Shown piece by piece: positions 51,707 through 60,900 of a stretch of 64,000 bases of DNA (within the stretch, counting starts at the first letter, position 1; every line of letters starts with the position of its first letter). This DNA is from Pseudomonadales bacterium (lineage in GTDB: Bacteria > Pseudomonadota > Gammaproteobacteria > Pseudomonadales > Azotimanducaceae). Location of the stretch: NCBI GenBank assembly GCA_017642855.1, contig JAEPOO010000001.1:715072-779071 (forward strand), in the 5' to 3' direction. Position numbers and translations under genes: made by a program. A model generated the notes under the pieces. The model saw only the letters and a list, made by a program, of their open reading frames with translations. It was not told the origin of the DNA and ran no database searches.

Positions 51707-51748
51707 AATATTGGCATTGTCAATATAAATATTGCTGGTGTCAATATT
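51707..51748. promoter_or_regulatory. Tandem 21-bp inverted-repeat operators
   Basis: Two adjacent copies of AATATTG-N7-CAATAT(A/T) occupy 51707-51727 and 51728-51748. Each is an inverted repeat, and the two are in phase with exactly 21 bp (two helical turns). They fill the space between the carotenoid oxygenase gene and the TetR gene, the expected place for TetR binding. Confidence 0.8.
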
Positions 51749-52355
51749 GGCCACAAAACAAAAAACACGCGCAACCTACCACCATGGTGACCTGCGCCGG
51801 GAACTCATTGAAGCGGCAGTCGAGATGCTGCCCGAGTCAGGTATGTCGGGTCTCAGCCTGCGCAAGCTGGCGGTCCAAGCTGGTGTCAGTCACAACGCGC
51901 CGTACATGCATTTTTCGAACAAAGACGCGTTGCTCGCTGCGATTGCACAGTATGGCTTTCAGGAACTGCGTGCTCGACTGACCGAGAAACTGCAGGAAGC
52001 CTGGCGTGACAGGTTTATCTCCGGTTGTCAGACCTACGTCGCTTTTGGCGCCAGCCAACCGGAGCTCTTCCAGGTCATGTTTATGGAACATGATGCGGCC
52101 AAATTTCCAGAGATGGTGGAGGATTCGCTCGCAGCCTTGCAGACGCTCACAGACATCATCGCTGTCGGTCAAAGTGAAGGATTTGTCCGTGATGGGGATG
52201 CACACGAATTCGCAACGCTTGTCTGGTCTTTGCTCCATGGTATCGCGGTTTTGAATGCGAACCGACAACAAGCACCTTTGCCCTATCGTCAGGAAGAAGC
52301 CAGCGAGCAGGTGGCCACCTTTCTCGACGAAATCCTCAAGGGTCTAGGGGTTTGA
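51747..52355 (+). CDS. TetR family transcriptional regulator
   Basis: Regulator of about 202 aa. It begins 'ATKQKTRATYHHGDLRRELIEAAVEMLPESG', with HTH 'GLSLRKLAVQAGVSHNAPYMHFSNKDAL'. The start is uncertain: TTG 51747, GTG 51738 and TTG 51732 are all in frame, there is no ATG and no clear RBS, and all lie within the operator. This suggests tight autorepression, perhaps a leaderless message. It probably controls the divergent carotenoid oxygenase/P450 operon and possibly the redoxin downstream. Confidence 0.88.
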   Translation: MATKQKTRATYHHGDLRRELIEAAVEMLPESGMSGLSLRKLAVQAGVSHNAPYMHFSNKDALLAAIAQYGFQELRARLTEKLQEAWRDRFISGCQTYVAFGASQPELFQVMFMEHDAAKFPEMVEDSLAALQTLTDIIAVGQSEGFVRDGDAHEFATLVWSLLHGIAVLNANRQQAPLPYRQEEASEQVATFLDEILKGLGV

Positions 52356-52385
52356 TTCGATCTTTCCCTGTGGGAGACTCAGGCA

Positions 52386-53636
52386 ATGGTTGTTGAAAGA
52401 GATGAGCTGGGCTTTGATGCGCCGGCGCCGCTTGGTCATCCCGCGCGGTTAGGCCTTCCAGAGGGGCAGTCAACGGGTCCTGAAGTTGGTGAACGCCTGC
52501 CGGACTTTGTGTTACCAGACCAGAACGGAAACCCGATCAGTTTTCATGAACATCGTGCTGGCAAACGAGCGGTTCTCGTCTTCTACCGCTCCGCAGTCTG
52601 GTGACCACCTTGCTGGACGCAACTCGGTGAGCTGCGCGATGCATTTTCAAAGTTCGAACAGAACAACGTTGCTCTCTACGCCGTTTCCTATGACGATCAG
52701 GAGGTGTTGAGCGAGTTCTCTGATCGTCAGAACATCCCGTACCACCTATTGTCCGATCTGGACTCAGCTGTGATCAGACAGTACGGCATTTTGAACGATT
52801 CCATCGAGCCCGGCGATGTCTTTCTCTACGGGATTCCTTATCCCGGCGTGTACATGTGTGACGAGGAAGGCGTCGTTATCTCAAAGTCTTTCCATGACAC
52901 CTATAAAAAACGTGACAGCGCAGATCTGCTGCTCGATGCGGCTCTCGGTCGTGTTGTGGTTAACGAAAGTTCGCCTCAGGCCAAAGGTGGAGACGATGAG
53001 GTCGCGATCCATGTTGCTGTGCATGGCGGTGATGGCAGTATCCGGCAGGGCATTGTTCGTCAGTTGGTGATTCGATTCGAACCAGGAGACGGTCTGCACC
53101 TTTACGGTGAACCGGTTCCCGAGGGGATGCGTGCGCTTACCGTTAATGCCTCCGGTCCACCGGGTCTTGTCTTTCAGGAACCTCGGTTCCCGGAAACCGA
53201 GTCGCTGTACCTTGCCGCCATGGATTTGACCTTGCAGGTGTGGAAGGGTGCGTTTGAAATTACGGTTCCTTTTTATCCGGTAGGAGAATTGGCCAGTGAA
53301 ACGAGGCCGCTGGATCAGGGCAGCGTGGACATCTCCGTCGACATTCAATACCAGGCCTGTGATGACGAAACTTGTCGGTTACCAAAGTCAGAATCCTTTC
53401 AGTTTGAGTTGCCTCTTGATGTGATTGATGTGCCCAATATCGACGTGCACACGGGGCACGGGCAGCGTGAGGGTGCTTATGATGGAACACCGCATCTTCG
53501 CAGGTTGTTTTTACGGAAACTCAAAGAACATCCGCTAGGTTTTATTCGATACCTGTTCAAGCATGTCAGGCTGATGCGAGCCTCTAAGCGTCGAGCCAAA
53601 GAATCTAATCGCCAGATGAACGTCCATGACGACTGA
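52386..53636 (+). CDS. Probable selenoprotein: redoxin (UxxC) fused to a DsbD-N-like domain
   Basis: One frame of 416 residues is open from ATG 52386 (GGGAGA upstream) to TGA 53636, apart from a single TGA at 52602-52604. It would read as a 72-aa peptide unless the TGA is decoded as selenocysteine (Sec73). The text around it, 'FYRSAVW-U-PPCWTQLGEL', is the peroxiredoxin/thioredoxin-like active site in which Cys normally stands at the U position, giving U-P-P-C with Cys76. Residues ~30-200 form an AhpC/TSA-like domain ending with 'YGIPYPGVYMCDEEG'. Residues ~205-346 look like the N-terminal domain of DsbD, with the cysteine pair at 325 and 330 in 'YQACDDETC'. No signal peptide is seen. It lies 30 nt after TetR and overlaps the M81 peptidase gene by 11 nt. 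A recent nonsense mutation is the alternative. Confidence 0.82.
52618..52636 (+). ncRNA. SECIS-like hairpin after the in-frame TGA
   Basis: CGCA (52618-52621) pairs with TGCG (52633-52636) and CTC (52623-52625) with GAG (52629-52631), around one A-C mismatch. The apical loop is GGT (52626-52628). The loop starts 21 nt after the TGA, within the range known for bacterial SECIS elements, and a G (often GGU) at the start of the apical loop is what SelB recognises. The hairpin is inside the coding region, as in bacteria. Confidence 0.65.
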
Positions 53637-55092
53637 ACGGCGTATCGCCATCGCCGGCATCATTCACGAAACCAACACCTATTGTCGTGATCAGACGCCG
53701 CTGTCTGATTTTCATATCATGCGTGGTGCCAAAATGTTGCAGCTCGAAGGTACCGAGACGCAAACGGGCGGCGCCATTGGTAAGTGTCATGAGTTGGGTC
53801 TCACTCCGGTACCTGTTTATTGGGCGAATACGCAGCCTTCCGGCACGATCGCAGCAGATGCCTATGACTCCATGAAGGCTGAGCTTCTAGAGGGTTTGAG
53901 CGCCGTGTTGCCTGTAGACGGTGTCTTTTTAGACTTGCATGGTGCGGGCGTGGTGGATGGAACGCCAGACTTGGAAGGAGACCTCGCGGCGAGTGTTCGG
54001 CGTCTGGTCGGTGAAGGGGTGCCTGTAACCGCAGCCTTTGATCTGCATGGCAATGTCACGCAGGACATGGCCGATGCACTGGATGGTGTTTTCGTTTGCC
54101 ATGAGTATCCGCATATTGATCAGCACTTAAGAGCGCGTGAAGCAGTACAACTGATCAACGACATGATGGACCATGGTTTCCGTCCTTCGGTGCAGGTCAG
54201 TTCCCTCCCGATGTTGATGCCAACGACAACCACTTTTCATGGCCCGGGCAAAACGTTGAAGGATTTCATGAGAGCGTTGGAAGCCGATGCGAACACCATC
54301 AACGTCAGCTTTTTTCATGGCTTTCCTTACTGTGATGTTCCCCATGTGGGTTCGCATCTGGTTGTGACCTCGCGAACGGGTGCTGAACACGCCAAACATA
54401 AAGCCGAAAGGGCCGCTGCAAAGGTCTGGTCCATGCGCGAGTTATTGCGACCAACGAGTTTGTCTGCGGAGGAGGCCGTGGCTCAGGCGATTGCCTCCGA
54501 TAAACATCCGGTTGTCATCAATGAAACCTCAGACAATTGCGGCGGTGGGTCTCCTGGCGACGGTACACACCTGGCAAGAGCGATTCTCGAATCTGGTGTT
54601 GCAAACGCCTGCTTTGGATTCATCGTCGATGCTGAGGTCGCGGAACAAGCGCATCAGGCCGGTGTAGGAGCCATCATCGATGTGAGCCTCGGTGGCAAGC
54701 ACGACAAATTGCACGGTGAACCGCTTAACCTTCGAGTTTATGTGAAGGCACTGCACGATGGGCGTTGCATCATGCAGGCGATGGCGAAGGGCAGTCGAAT
54801 CAACTATGGAAAACTGGCGCGGCTGCAACCAGAAGGTTCTGACAAGTTAGATATCGTGGTTGGCAGTCGTCGATCGCAGACGTTCGATACCGAGCCGTTT
54901 CTTGCGGTTGGTATTGATGTGATGCAAAGACACGTCGTTGGGTTGAAATCGAGTAACCACTTTCGCGCTGGTTTTGAGCTTATCGCAGGAGAGATTATTA
55001 CCGCGGATCCACCGGGCTTGACCACACACCATATTGAGGTGTTTCCTCGAGAACATGTCAGCGGATCACTTTGGCCCCTGGAGGATGTCTAG
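53626..55092 (+). CDS. M81 family metallopeptidase (MlrC-type)
   Basis: Protein of 488 aa related to microcystinase C (MlrC). 'IAGIIHETNTYCRDQTPLSDF', 'VFLDLHGAGVVDGTPDLEGD' and 'AAFDLHGNVT' are the N-terminal metal-site segments, and the C-terminal domain holds 'ETSDNCGGGSPGDGTHLARAIL'. It is a cytosolic zinc peptidase; most relatives are not tested on microcystin, so a general peptide or amide role is likely. It overlaps the redoxin gene by 11 nt and abuts the next gene, indicating one operon. Confidence 0.93.
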   Translation: MTTERRIAIAGIIHETNTYCRDQTPLSDFHIMRGAKMLQLEGTETQTGGAIGKCHELGLTPVPVYWANTQPSGTIAADAYDSMKAELLEGLSAVLPVDGVFLDLHGAGVVDGTPDLEGDLAASVRRLVGEGVPVTAAFDLHGNVTQDMADALDGVFVCHEYPHIDQHLRAREAVQLINDMMDHGFRPSVQVSSLPMLMPTTTTFHGPGKTLKDFMRALEADANTINVSFFHGFPYCDVPHVGSHLVVTSRTGAEHAKHKAERAAAKVWSMRELLRPTSLSAEEAVAQAIASDKHPVVINETSDNCGGGSPGDGTHLARAILESGVANACFGFIVDAEVAEQAHQAGVGAIIDVSLGGKHDKLHGEPLNLRVYVKALHDGRCIMQAMAKGSRINYGKLARLQPEGSDKLDIVVGSRRSQTFDTEPFLAVGIDVMQRHVVGLKSSNHFRAGFELIAGEIITADPPGLTTHHIEVFPREHVSGSLWPLEDV

Positions 55093-55611
55093 TTGCTGCC
55101 TTATCCCGTCGTACAGATAGCGTACTTTGTGAACGATTCTCAGGCATCAGCCTTGGAGATGGTGAAGCGCTTTGGTGCTGGACCATTTTTCTTTGTGCCG
55201 AGAATCGAATTGTCTGCCGGTGAAGTGCAGGGTAAGCCTCAGAAGTTTCTTCATTCGTCTGCATACGGGCAATGGGGCAATGTCATGATGGAGCTGGTTC
55301 AGCAGGATGAGGAAGGGCCATCGCCTTTTCGGATGATGTATGCGCCGGGAGAGGAGGGTATTCATCACACGGCAATGATGGTCGACTCTATGGAGGAAAC
55401 CTATGCGGAGTGCGAGGGCCTCGGTCTGTCGATTGCATCGAAGGCATTTTCGTTAACAGGTACCGAGTTCGCGTTCATCGATACAGTGCAGCAAATGGGG
55501 CATATGATCGAAATCTATGAAAAGGATGAGAGGCTACTCGGATTCTATGAAATGATCCGCAGTGCGTCCGTTGGCTGGGACGGTAGCGATCCGGTCAGGT
55601 CGTTGGAATAG
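55093..55611 (+). CDS. VOC (glyoxalase-like) family protein
   Basis: Protein of 172 aa with a VOC fold ('VVQIAYFVNDSQASALEMVKRFGAGPFF', 'ELVQQDEEGPSPF', 'IHHTAMMVDSMEETYAE', 'GHMIEIYEKDE'). Metal ligands could be Gln/His in the first strand, Glu in 'MMELVQ', His in 'IHHTAM' and Glu in 'MIEIYE'. It starts with TTG directly after the M81 stop. The reaction is unknown. It is last in the TetR/redoxin/M81 series. Confidence 0.88.
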   Translation: MLPYPVVQIAYFVNDSQASALEMVKRFGAGPFFFVPRIELSAGEVQGKPQKFLHSSAYGQWGNVMMELVQQDEEGPSPFRMMYAPGEEGIHHTAMMVDSMEETYAECEGLGLSIASKAFSLTGTEFAFIDTVQQMGHMIEIYEKDERLLGFYEMIRSASVGWDGSDPVRSLE

Positions 55612-55684
55612 ACTGAACAAAAAAGCGGCGGAGATAAATGTCGGGCGATTCCGCCATGGCACAGCGAGCCATTCATCGCTTCAA

Positions 55685-55735
55685 GATCTCCCTCGGGCGG
55701 ATGTCAGATGACATTTTGTGTGCCAGAGGGAAATC
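55685..55735. other. Long imperfect hairpin between convergent genes
   Basis: GATCTCCCTC (55685-55694) pairs with GAGGGAAATC (55726-55735) in 9 of 10 positions. Inside lies the short palindrome ATGTCA-GA-TGACAT (55701-55714). It lies between the convergent VOC and crotonase genes and may stop transcription, but there is no clear T-run. Confidence 0.35.
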
Positions 55736-55774
55736 TACGACACGATACTGTCGATGATGGTGGTCCGGATTAGG

Positions 55775-55829
55775 CCCTTCCACTCGGCAAAGCGTGTTTC
55801 GTGGAAGGGTTACTTACCCTTCCACTCGG
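55775..55829 (-). repeat. Repeated 3' end of the crotonase gene with inverted repeat over the stop
   Basis: CCCTTCCACTCGG occurs at 55817-55829 (coding for E-W-K-G near the crotonase C-terminus) and again at 55775-55787, 42 bp (14 codons) later, in the same frame past the stop. The read-through would give 'ETRFAEWKG', matching 'EKRAPEWKG'. In addition GTGGAAGGGT (55801-55810) and ACCCTTCCAC (55816-55825) form a perfect 10-bp inverted repeat around the stop codon. Confidence 0.8.
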
Positions 55830-56577
55830 GTGCGCGTTTCTCGATAAACGCCTTGGGACCTTCATTGTAATCCTCGGTCTTGGCGATACCCGCGAATTCC
55901 TTACCACTGGCCTTCCAAAGATCTGCGTCCTCGTCCATAAAGGCACGAGTGGCAACCCGTCGGCTTGCCTGAACCGCGAGCGGTGCGTTGGCGATGATAC
56001 GATCAGCGAGTTTTCTCGCTTCATCCATTACCTGATCCGTCGGTACCACATTGTTCACCATGCCGAGCTGATGCGCGCGCTCTGAACTAAGCGGGTCACC
56101 GGTCAGGATCACTTCCAATGCAGGTGCCATGCCGATCGCGCGCGGCAACCGAAACAGTCCTCCGGCTGCGGCCACTAACGAACGCTTCACTTCCGGCAGA
56201 CCAAAATTGGTTTCCTCTGAGCAAACGATCATGTCGCAAGAGAGGGCAATCTCGGTTCCGCCAGCCAGTGCGCTGCCGGTAATGGCTGCAATCAGGGGTT
56301 TGTTGCGCTCTCGACTGACGAGACCCGCGAACCCACCACGCTCTGTGCTTAAAGCTGCACCGTTACCTGCGGCGATTTCTTTCAGGTCTGCACCCGCGCA
56401 AAATGCGGAGCCGTTCGCTGTCAGGATTGTCACCCAGATGTCGCCGTCGTTCTCGATATCATCCAGCGCGGCTTCCATACCCTGAGCGACGTCGCCGTTC
56501 ACGGCGTTACGTGCTTCAGGACGATTCAGTGTGATGATCGCCAGGCGACCATCTTTTTTCAGTTCTACTGCTGCCAT
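55810..56577 (-). CDS. Enoyl-CoA hydratase
   Basis: Crotonase of 255 aa with both classical catalytic glutamates: 'FGLPEVKRSL' and 'APALEVILTGD'. Oxyanion-hole segments are 'SAFCAGADL' and 'ITGSALAGGTEIAL'. It therefore should hydrate 2-enoyl-CoA. It follows the thiolase gene by 12 nt in the same operon, giving the last steps of a beta-oxidation. Its 3' end is partly duplicated downstream. Confidence 0.94.
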   Translation of the reverse strand: MAAVELKKDGRLAIITLNRPEARNAVNGDVAQGMEAALDDIENDGDIWVTILTANGSAFCAGADLKEIAAGNGAALSTERGGFAGLVSRERNKPLIAAITGSALAGGTEIALSCDMIVCSEETNFGLPEVKRSLVAAAGGLFRLPRAIGMAPALEVILTGDPLSSERAHQLGMVNNVVPTDQVMDEARKLADRIIANAPLAVQASRRVATRAFMDEDADLWKASGKEFAGIAKTEDYNEGPKAFIEKRAPEWKGK

Positions 56578-56589
56578 TGTCAGGGCTCC

Positions 56590-57828
56590 TTATACGCGTT
56601 CGATGATGATGGCTGGTGCCATACCGCCACCAGTACACATGGTGATCAGAGCGGTATTCAGGTCACGTCGCTCCAGTTCATCCAACGCAGTCCCGATCAG
56701 GATAGAGCCGGTGGCGCCAATAGGATGACCAAGCGCCATAGCGCCGCCATTGACGTTAACGACTTCCGGGTCCAGCGCCAGGTCGCGAATAAACTTCGCG
56801 GCAACAACACTGAATGCTTCATTGACTTCGAACAGGTCAATGTCGTTGGTGGTCATGCCGGCTCGTTCCAGAACTTTCTTGGCAGCAGGCACAGGTTCGT
56901 TGAGCATCAGCGTTGGGCTTCCGCCAACCGTAGCGATTGCTTTAACTCGAGCTCTTGGCTTCCAACCCTGGCTATCTGCATAGTCTTTGGAAGACATGAT
57001 CAGTGCAGCAGCGCCGTCAACAACACCAGAAGAGTTACCGGCGTGGTGAACGTGATTGATCTTGAGATCTGGGTAGGCACGTTTGACTAACTGATCAAAA
57101 GTTTCTCCGGTCTCATCGATCGGAATATCCATGAATTTATCGAATACGGTGTCGAGACCCGCCAGTGATTCCAGGGTAGTGCCTGGACGTGGGAATTCTT
57201 CACGATCCAAAGCAACCGTGCCGTCATCATTGGTGACGCTAATCAGGCTCTTGTCGAAATGACCGTTTTCAATCGCGTGAGCGGCGCGCTTCTGACTTTC
57301 CACCGCGAGCGCATCAACTTCTTCTCGGCTGAACCCCTCCAGTGTCGCGATCATATCAGCGCAGATACCCTGGTGAGGTTGCGCGTGAAGGTCGCGCAGG
57401 TGCAGGTTGCTGCCATCGACGGTTCTGTTCTTGTCCGCTCGGGGCACGGTTGGTGTGTAAGACATCATCTCTACACCACCGGCAACACACAGGTCGTCCA
57501 TGCCGCTCATCAGGTTAGCCGCTGCGATGTTGACGGAAGTGATACCGGAACCACAGAAGCGGTCCAGCGTCATACCGCAGGCTTTATCGCTCCAGCCTGC
57601 GTCAAGCGCAGCCATTCGACCCACGCATGAACCCTGTTTACCAATCTGCGAAGAGCAGGCAACGACGACGTCGTCGATGTCCTCAGTCTTCAGATGGTTG
57701 CGTTCGCCAATCTGCTCGAACACCTTGGCCAGCAGTCGGCCCGGATGAAATTCTGTCAGAGCGCCTTTGCCCTGTTTGCCGATACCTCGCGGTGTACGGG
57801 CAGCATCAATAATATAGGCGTCAGCCAT
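56590..57828 (-). CDS. Acetyl-CoA acetyltransferase family thiolase
   Basis: Thiolase of 412 aa. The acyl-accepting Cys is in 'IGKQGSCVGRMAAL', the His in 'GGAMALGHPIGATGS', and the second Cys in 'ITMCTGGGMAPA'. It cleaves 3-ketoacyl-CoA or condenses acetyl-CoA. A segment 'LHAQPHQGICADMIATLEGFSREEVD' is the loop region. First gene of the thiolase/crotonase operon, with a GAGGGACTG site before the ATG. Confidence 0.95.
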   Translation of the reverse strand: MADAYIIDAARTPRGIGKQGKGALTEFHPGRLLAKVFEQIGERNHLKTEDIDDVVVACSSQIGKQGSCVGRMAALDAGWSDKACGMTLDRFCGSGITSVNIAAANLMSGMDDLCVAGGVEMMSYTPTVPRADKNRTVDGSNLHLRDLHAQPHQGICADMIATLEGFSREEVDALAVESQKRAAHAIENGHFDKSLISVTNDDGTVALDREEFPRPGTTLESLAGLDTVFDKFMDIPIDETGETFDQLVKRAYPDLKINHVHHAGNSSGVVDGAAALIMSSKDYADSQGWKPRARVKAIATVGGSPTLMLNEPVPAAKKVLERAGMTTNDIDLFEVNEAFSVVAAKFIRDLALDPEVVNVNGGAMALGHPIGATGSILIGTALDELERRDLNTALITMCTGGGMAPAIIIERV

Positions 57829-57947
57829 GGTCAGTCCCTCTATGGTTTATGTCGGAATATGAAAAATCGACCCGCATTGTATGCACCTTTCGGAGCCAAG
57901 TGAAACAAGAGCGAAAACAATGGGAGTTATGAATGTTGGGGAATAGC

Positions 57948-60900
57948 CTAGGTTAAAACCGGCTCTTCAGTGATTCTTGATCCGAGGGCTATGCGGTAAA
58001 ACACAGGCACTGCGATCAGCGTGAGGAGCGTGGCGAAGATCAGTCCACTCATGATGCAGACAGCCATCTCGCGGAAAAAAGCATCCGTCAGCAGGGGAGA
58101 CATGCCGAACACCGTTGTCAGTGATGCGAGCATCACAGGTCTGAGCCTGCTCAGGCTTGCCATGATCATCGTTTCAATGGCGTTAGGTTCATCTTTCAGC
58201 CGTTTGTCGATCTCATCGACGAGCACAATACAGTTCTTGATTAACATCCCGGACAGGCTGAGTACGCCCAGGAACGAGGGGAAGGTTAAAGGCAAATCGG
58301 TAATCAATAACCCCAGTGCTACGCCACACATAATCATCGGAACGGTGAGCCAGATCACGATAGGTTGTTTCATCGAGCCGAACATCAGGATCGTGATAAA
58401 GAACATCAAGCCGAAGGCAAGGGGCATTCTCTGGCTTAGAGATTCGTTGGCCATTTTGTTGGATTCAAATTCTCCACCCCATTCGCGTGTGTAACCAGGC
58501 GGTAGCTTAATCGCCTCGACTTCATCTTTAACGCGTACAAAGTATTGATTGACGTTGTGGCCAATGGGTTGGTCACCTTGTGCGGTCAAGGTGCGAATTC
58601 GGTCCCGTCGATAGATCGTCGTATTTTCTGCCTGCAGGGAGAACCTGCTGACGATCTGGGTGATGGGCACAAACTGTCGTTGAGTTGCGCTCCAAACCTG
58701 TCTGTCTTTCAAGCCTTCGAGGTCCGTTCTTTCTGCATCAGGAGCGCGGGCGATAATAGGGATGAGCTTGTCCTGATCCCGGACAAGGCCGATATTCAGT
58801 CCATGAGTGTTGTAGGCAAGTGATTTGGCGAGGTCCTGTCTAGAAACACCAGCCAGTCGAGCATTGGATTCGTTGAATTCTGGAACCAGTTGCAGGGCTT
58901 GTGGTCGCCAGTTTGTTTTACGGTCAATCAGATTGTGTTTCAAATAGATCGCCAGGGTTTGATCTGCGAGGTCTCTCAGAATTGCAGGGTCTGGACCCGA
59001 GTATCGCATTTCGATTTTTGAACCGCTTGATGGAGAAAACTCCGCTCGCCTGATTTGGATCTCTGCATCCGGTCGTAGTTTGGCAAACCGCACCTTGGTT
59101 TCTTCCATCAGCCGATTGATCTCTTCGATGTCATCTACGCGAACAATCAGTTGCGTGTACGCCGAATTAGGTTGTTCCGGACTTTGAATTGCCGTAAATC
59201 GCGGTGCGCCTCTGCCGACAAAACTCGCGACGGAGGTGATGCCCTCCATTTGCATAAGCGCTTGTTCAAGTGGCGCAACGTCTGCAGACGTGGTCGTAAT
59301 GTCTGTGCCTTCCTGAAGTCGATAGTCGACATAGAAAAGGGGGGTGTTGTTGGTTGGAAAGAAAGCTGTCTTCACGAATTGCATGGAATAAAGACAGGCC
59401 ACGGTGACGCAGATAATTAGCGTCGAGGTAAACCATGCGCGGCGCAATCCAAAGCTGATCATCCAGTGATAGGGGCGGAAGTACCAGGCGCGATAGAGTT
59501 CTGCTTCCGAGAGTGCTGTCGTTGGTTTTAGCAGGTAGTTGCCCAGTAACGGAATGACGGTGATCGCAAGCAGCCAGGAGAGCAGTAGAGAAATCGCGAC
59601 AACCTGGAACAGTGAAATCAAAAAGTGACCGCTGTTATCGTCGGAAAGGCTGATCGGTGCAAAAGCGAGGATGCCGATGATGGTAGCGCCCAAGAGAGCG
59701 TACTGGGTTCTTGCCACCGATTGTACGGCAGCTTCTTTGGCGTCCAGTCCCCGCCTAACGCCGACTACCATGCCTTCGGCGATCACAATGGCATTGTCCA
59801 CGAGCATCCCCATCGCAATCATCAGAGCGCCGAGTGAGATGCGTTGCAGTTCAATTTCCATAAAGTACATGACTTCGATGGTGCCGAGCACGGTAAGTAG
59901 CAGCACGGCACCGACCACGGTCCCGGCACGCCAACCCATGAAGAGCATCAACGCCAACATGACGGTGAATACTGAGATCCCTAGATTCTTTAGAAAGTTG
60001 TTGATCGCCTCCTGAACGACATCGTGTTGCTTGTAGATTGGGGCAACCTCTATACCCAAGGGCAGAGAGGCCTGAATTTCCCTGAGCTTGGCATCCACCT
60101 GTTCACCGACTTCAACGACATTGAGCCCGGGTGTCACAGAAATCGAGATGACCGCGGCTGGTTTGCCATTCAACCGAACAAGTTCATGAGGTACCTCGAC
60201 GCCGGTTCGCTTTACCGTCGCGATATCACTGAGCCTGATGATTTCCGTTGACCCAGGCATGCCTATTTTCATGCGCGCCAGCGCTTCAACGCCGTTGATC
60301 TTCGATCTCTGGGCAATCATGAGCCGGCGACCATCAAATTTTGCGGAACCGGCATCAACAACCTGGTTTTCCGCCCAGATACTCTGAGATATGTCGTCGA
60401 TGGACAGCCCCAGGGCTGTCAGTCGCTGATCGTCGAATTCCACATAGATGGCTTCCTGCTGCAGGCCCCTGATACCTACCTTGGCAACACCTTCAACCTG
60501 CTTGAGTCGGTTGCCAGTGTCTTTCGCCATATCCTGAAGCTCAGCATTGGTGTAACCCTGCGCGGTTGCCGAGTAGAGGATGCCGTACACGTCAGCAAAG
60601 TCGTCCTCTACGAGTGGCGTTTCAACGCCGGGAGGCATCCACATCTCGGCTTCTCGGACTCTCCGCCTGAGCTCATCGAAGACCTGAGGTGTTTCCGTAT
60701 CGTCGAAGTGTTCAAGCAATCTAACCTCAATTTCTGATCTTCCAGGTACCGATTTGGAGATGAAGAAATCGATCTGAGGCAGTTCCTGCAACGACGCTTC
60801 GATTCGATCAGTGACTTCCATCTCGACTTCTTCGGCGGTAGCGCCCGGGTAGCTGGTAATGATGTAGGCGACCTTTATCGGGAAGTCGGGGTCTTCCAGT

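Noticed and set aside
52602..52604. TGA taken as an ordinary nonsense mutation or as proof of a pseudogene
   Set aside because: The frame is intact on both sides, the TGA stands exactly at a redox Cys position, Cys76 is preserved, and a SECIS-like hairpin follows. Selenocysteine is the simpler reading.
53626..55092. Dedicated microcystin degradation cluster (mlrABCD)
   Set aside because: Only an MlrC-type protein is present; mlrA, mlrB and mlrD are absent, and M81 members are widespread.
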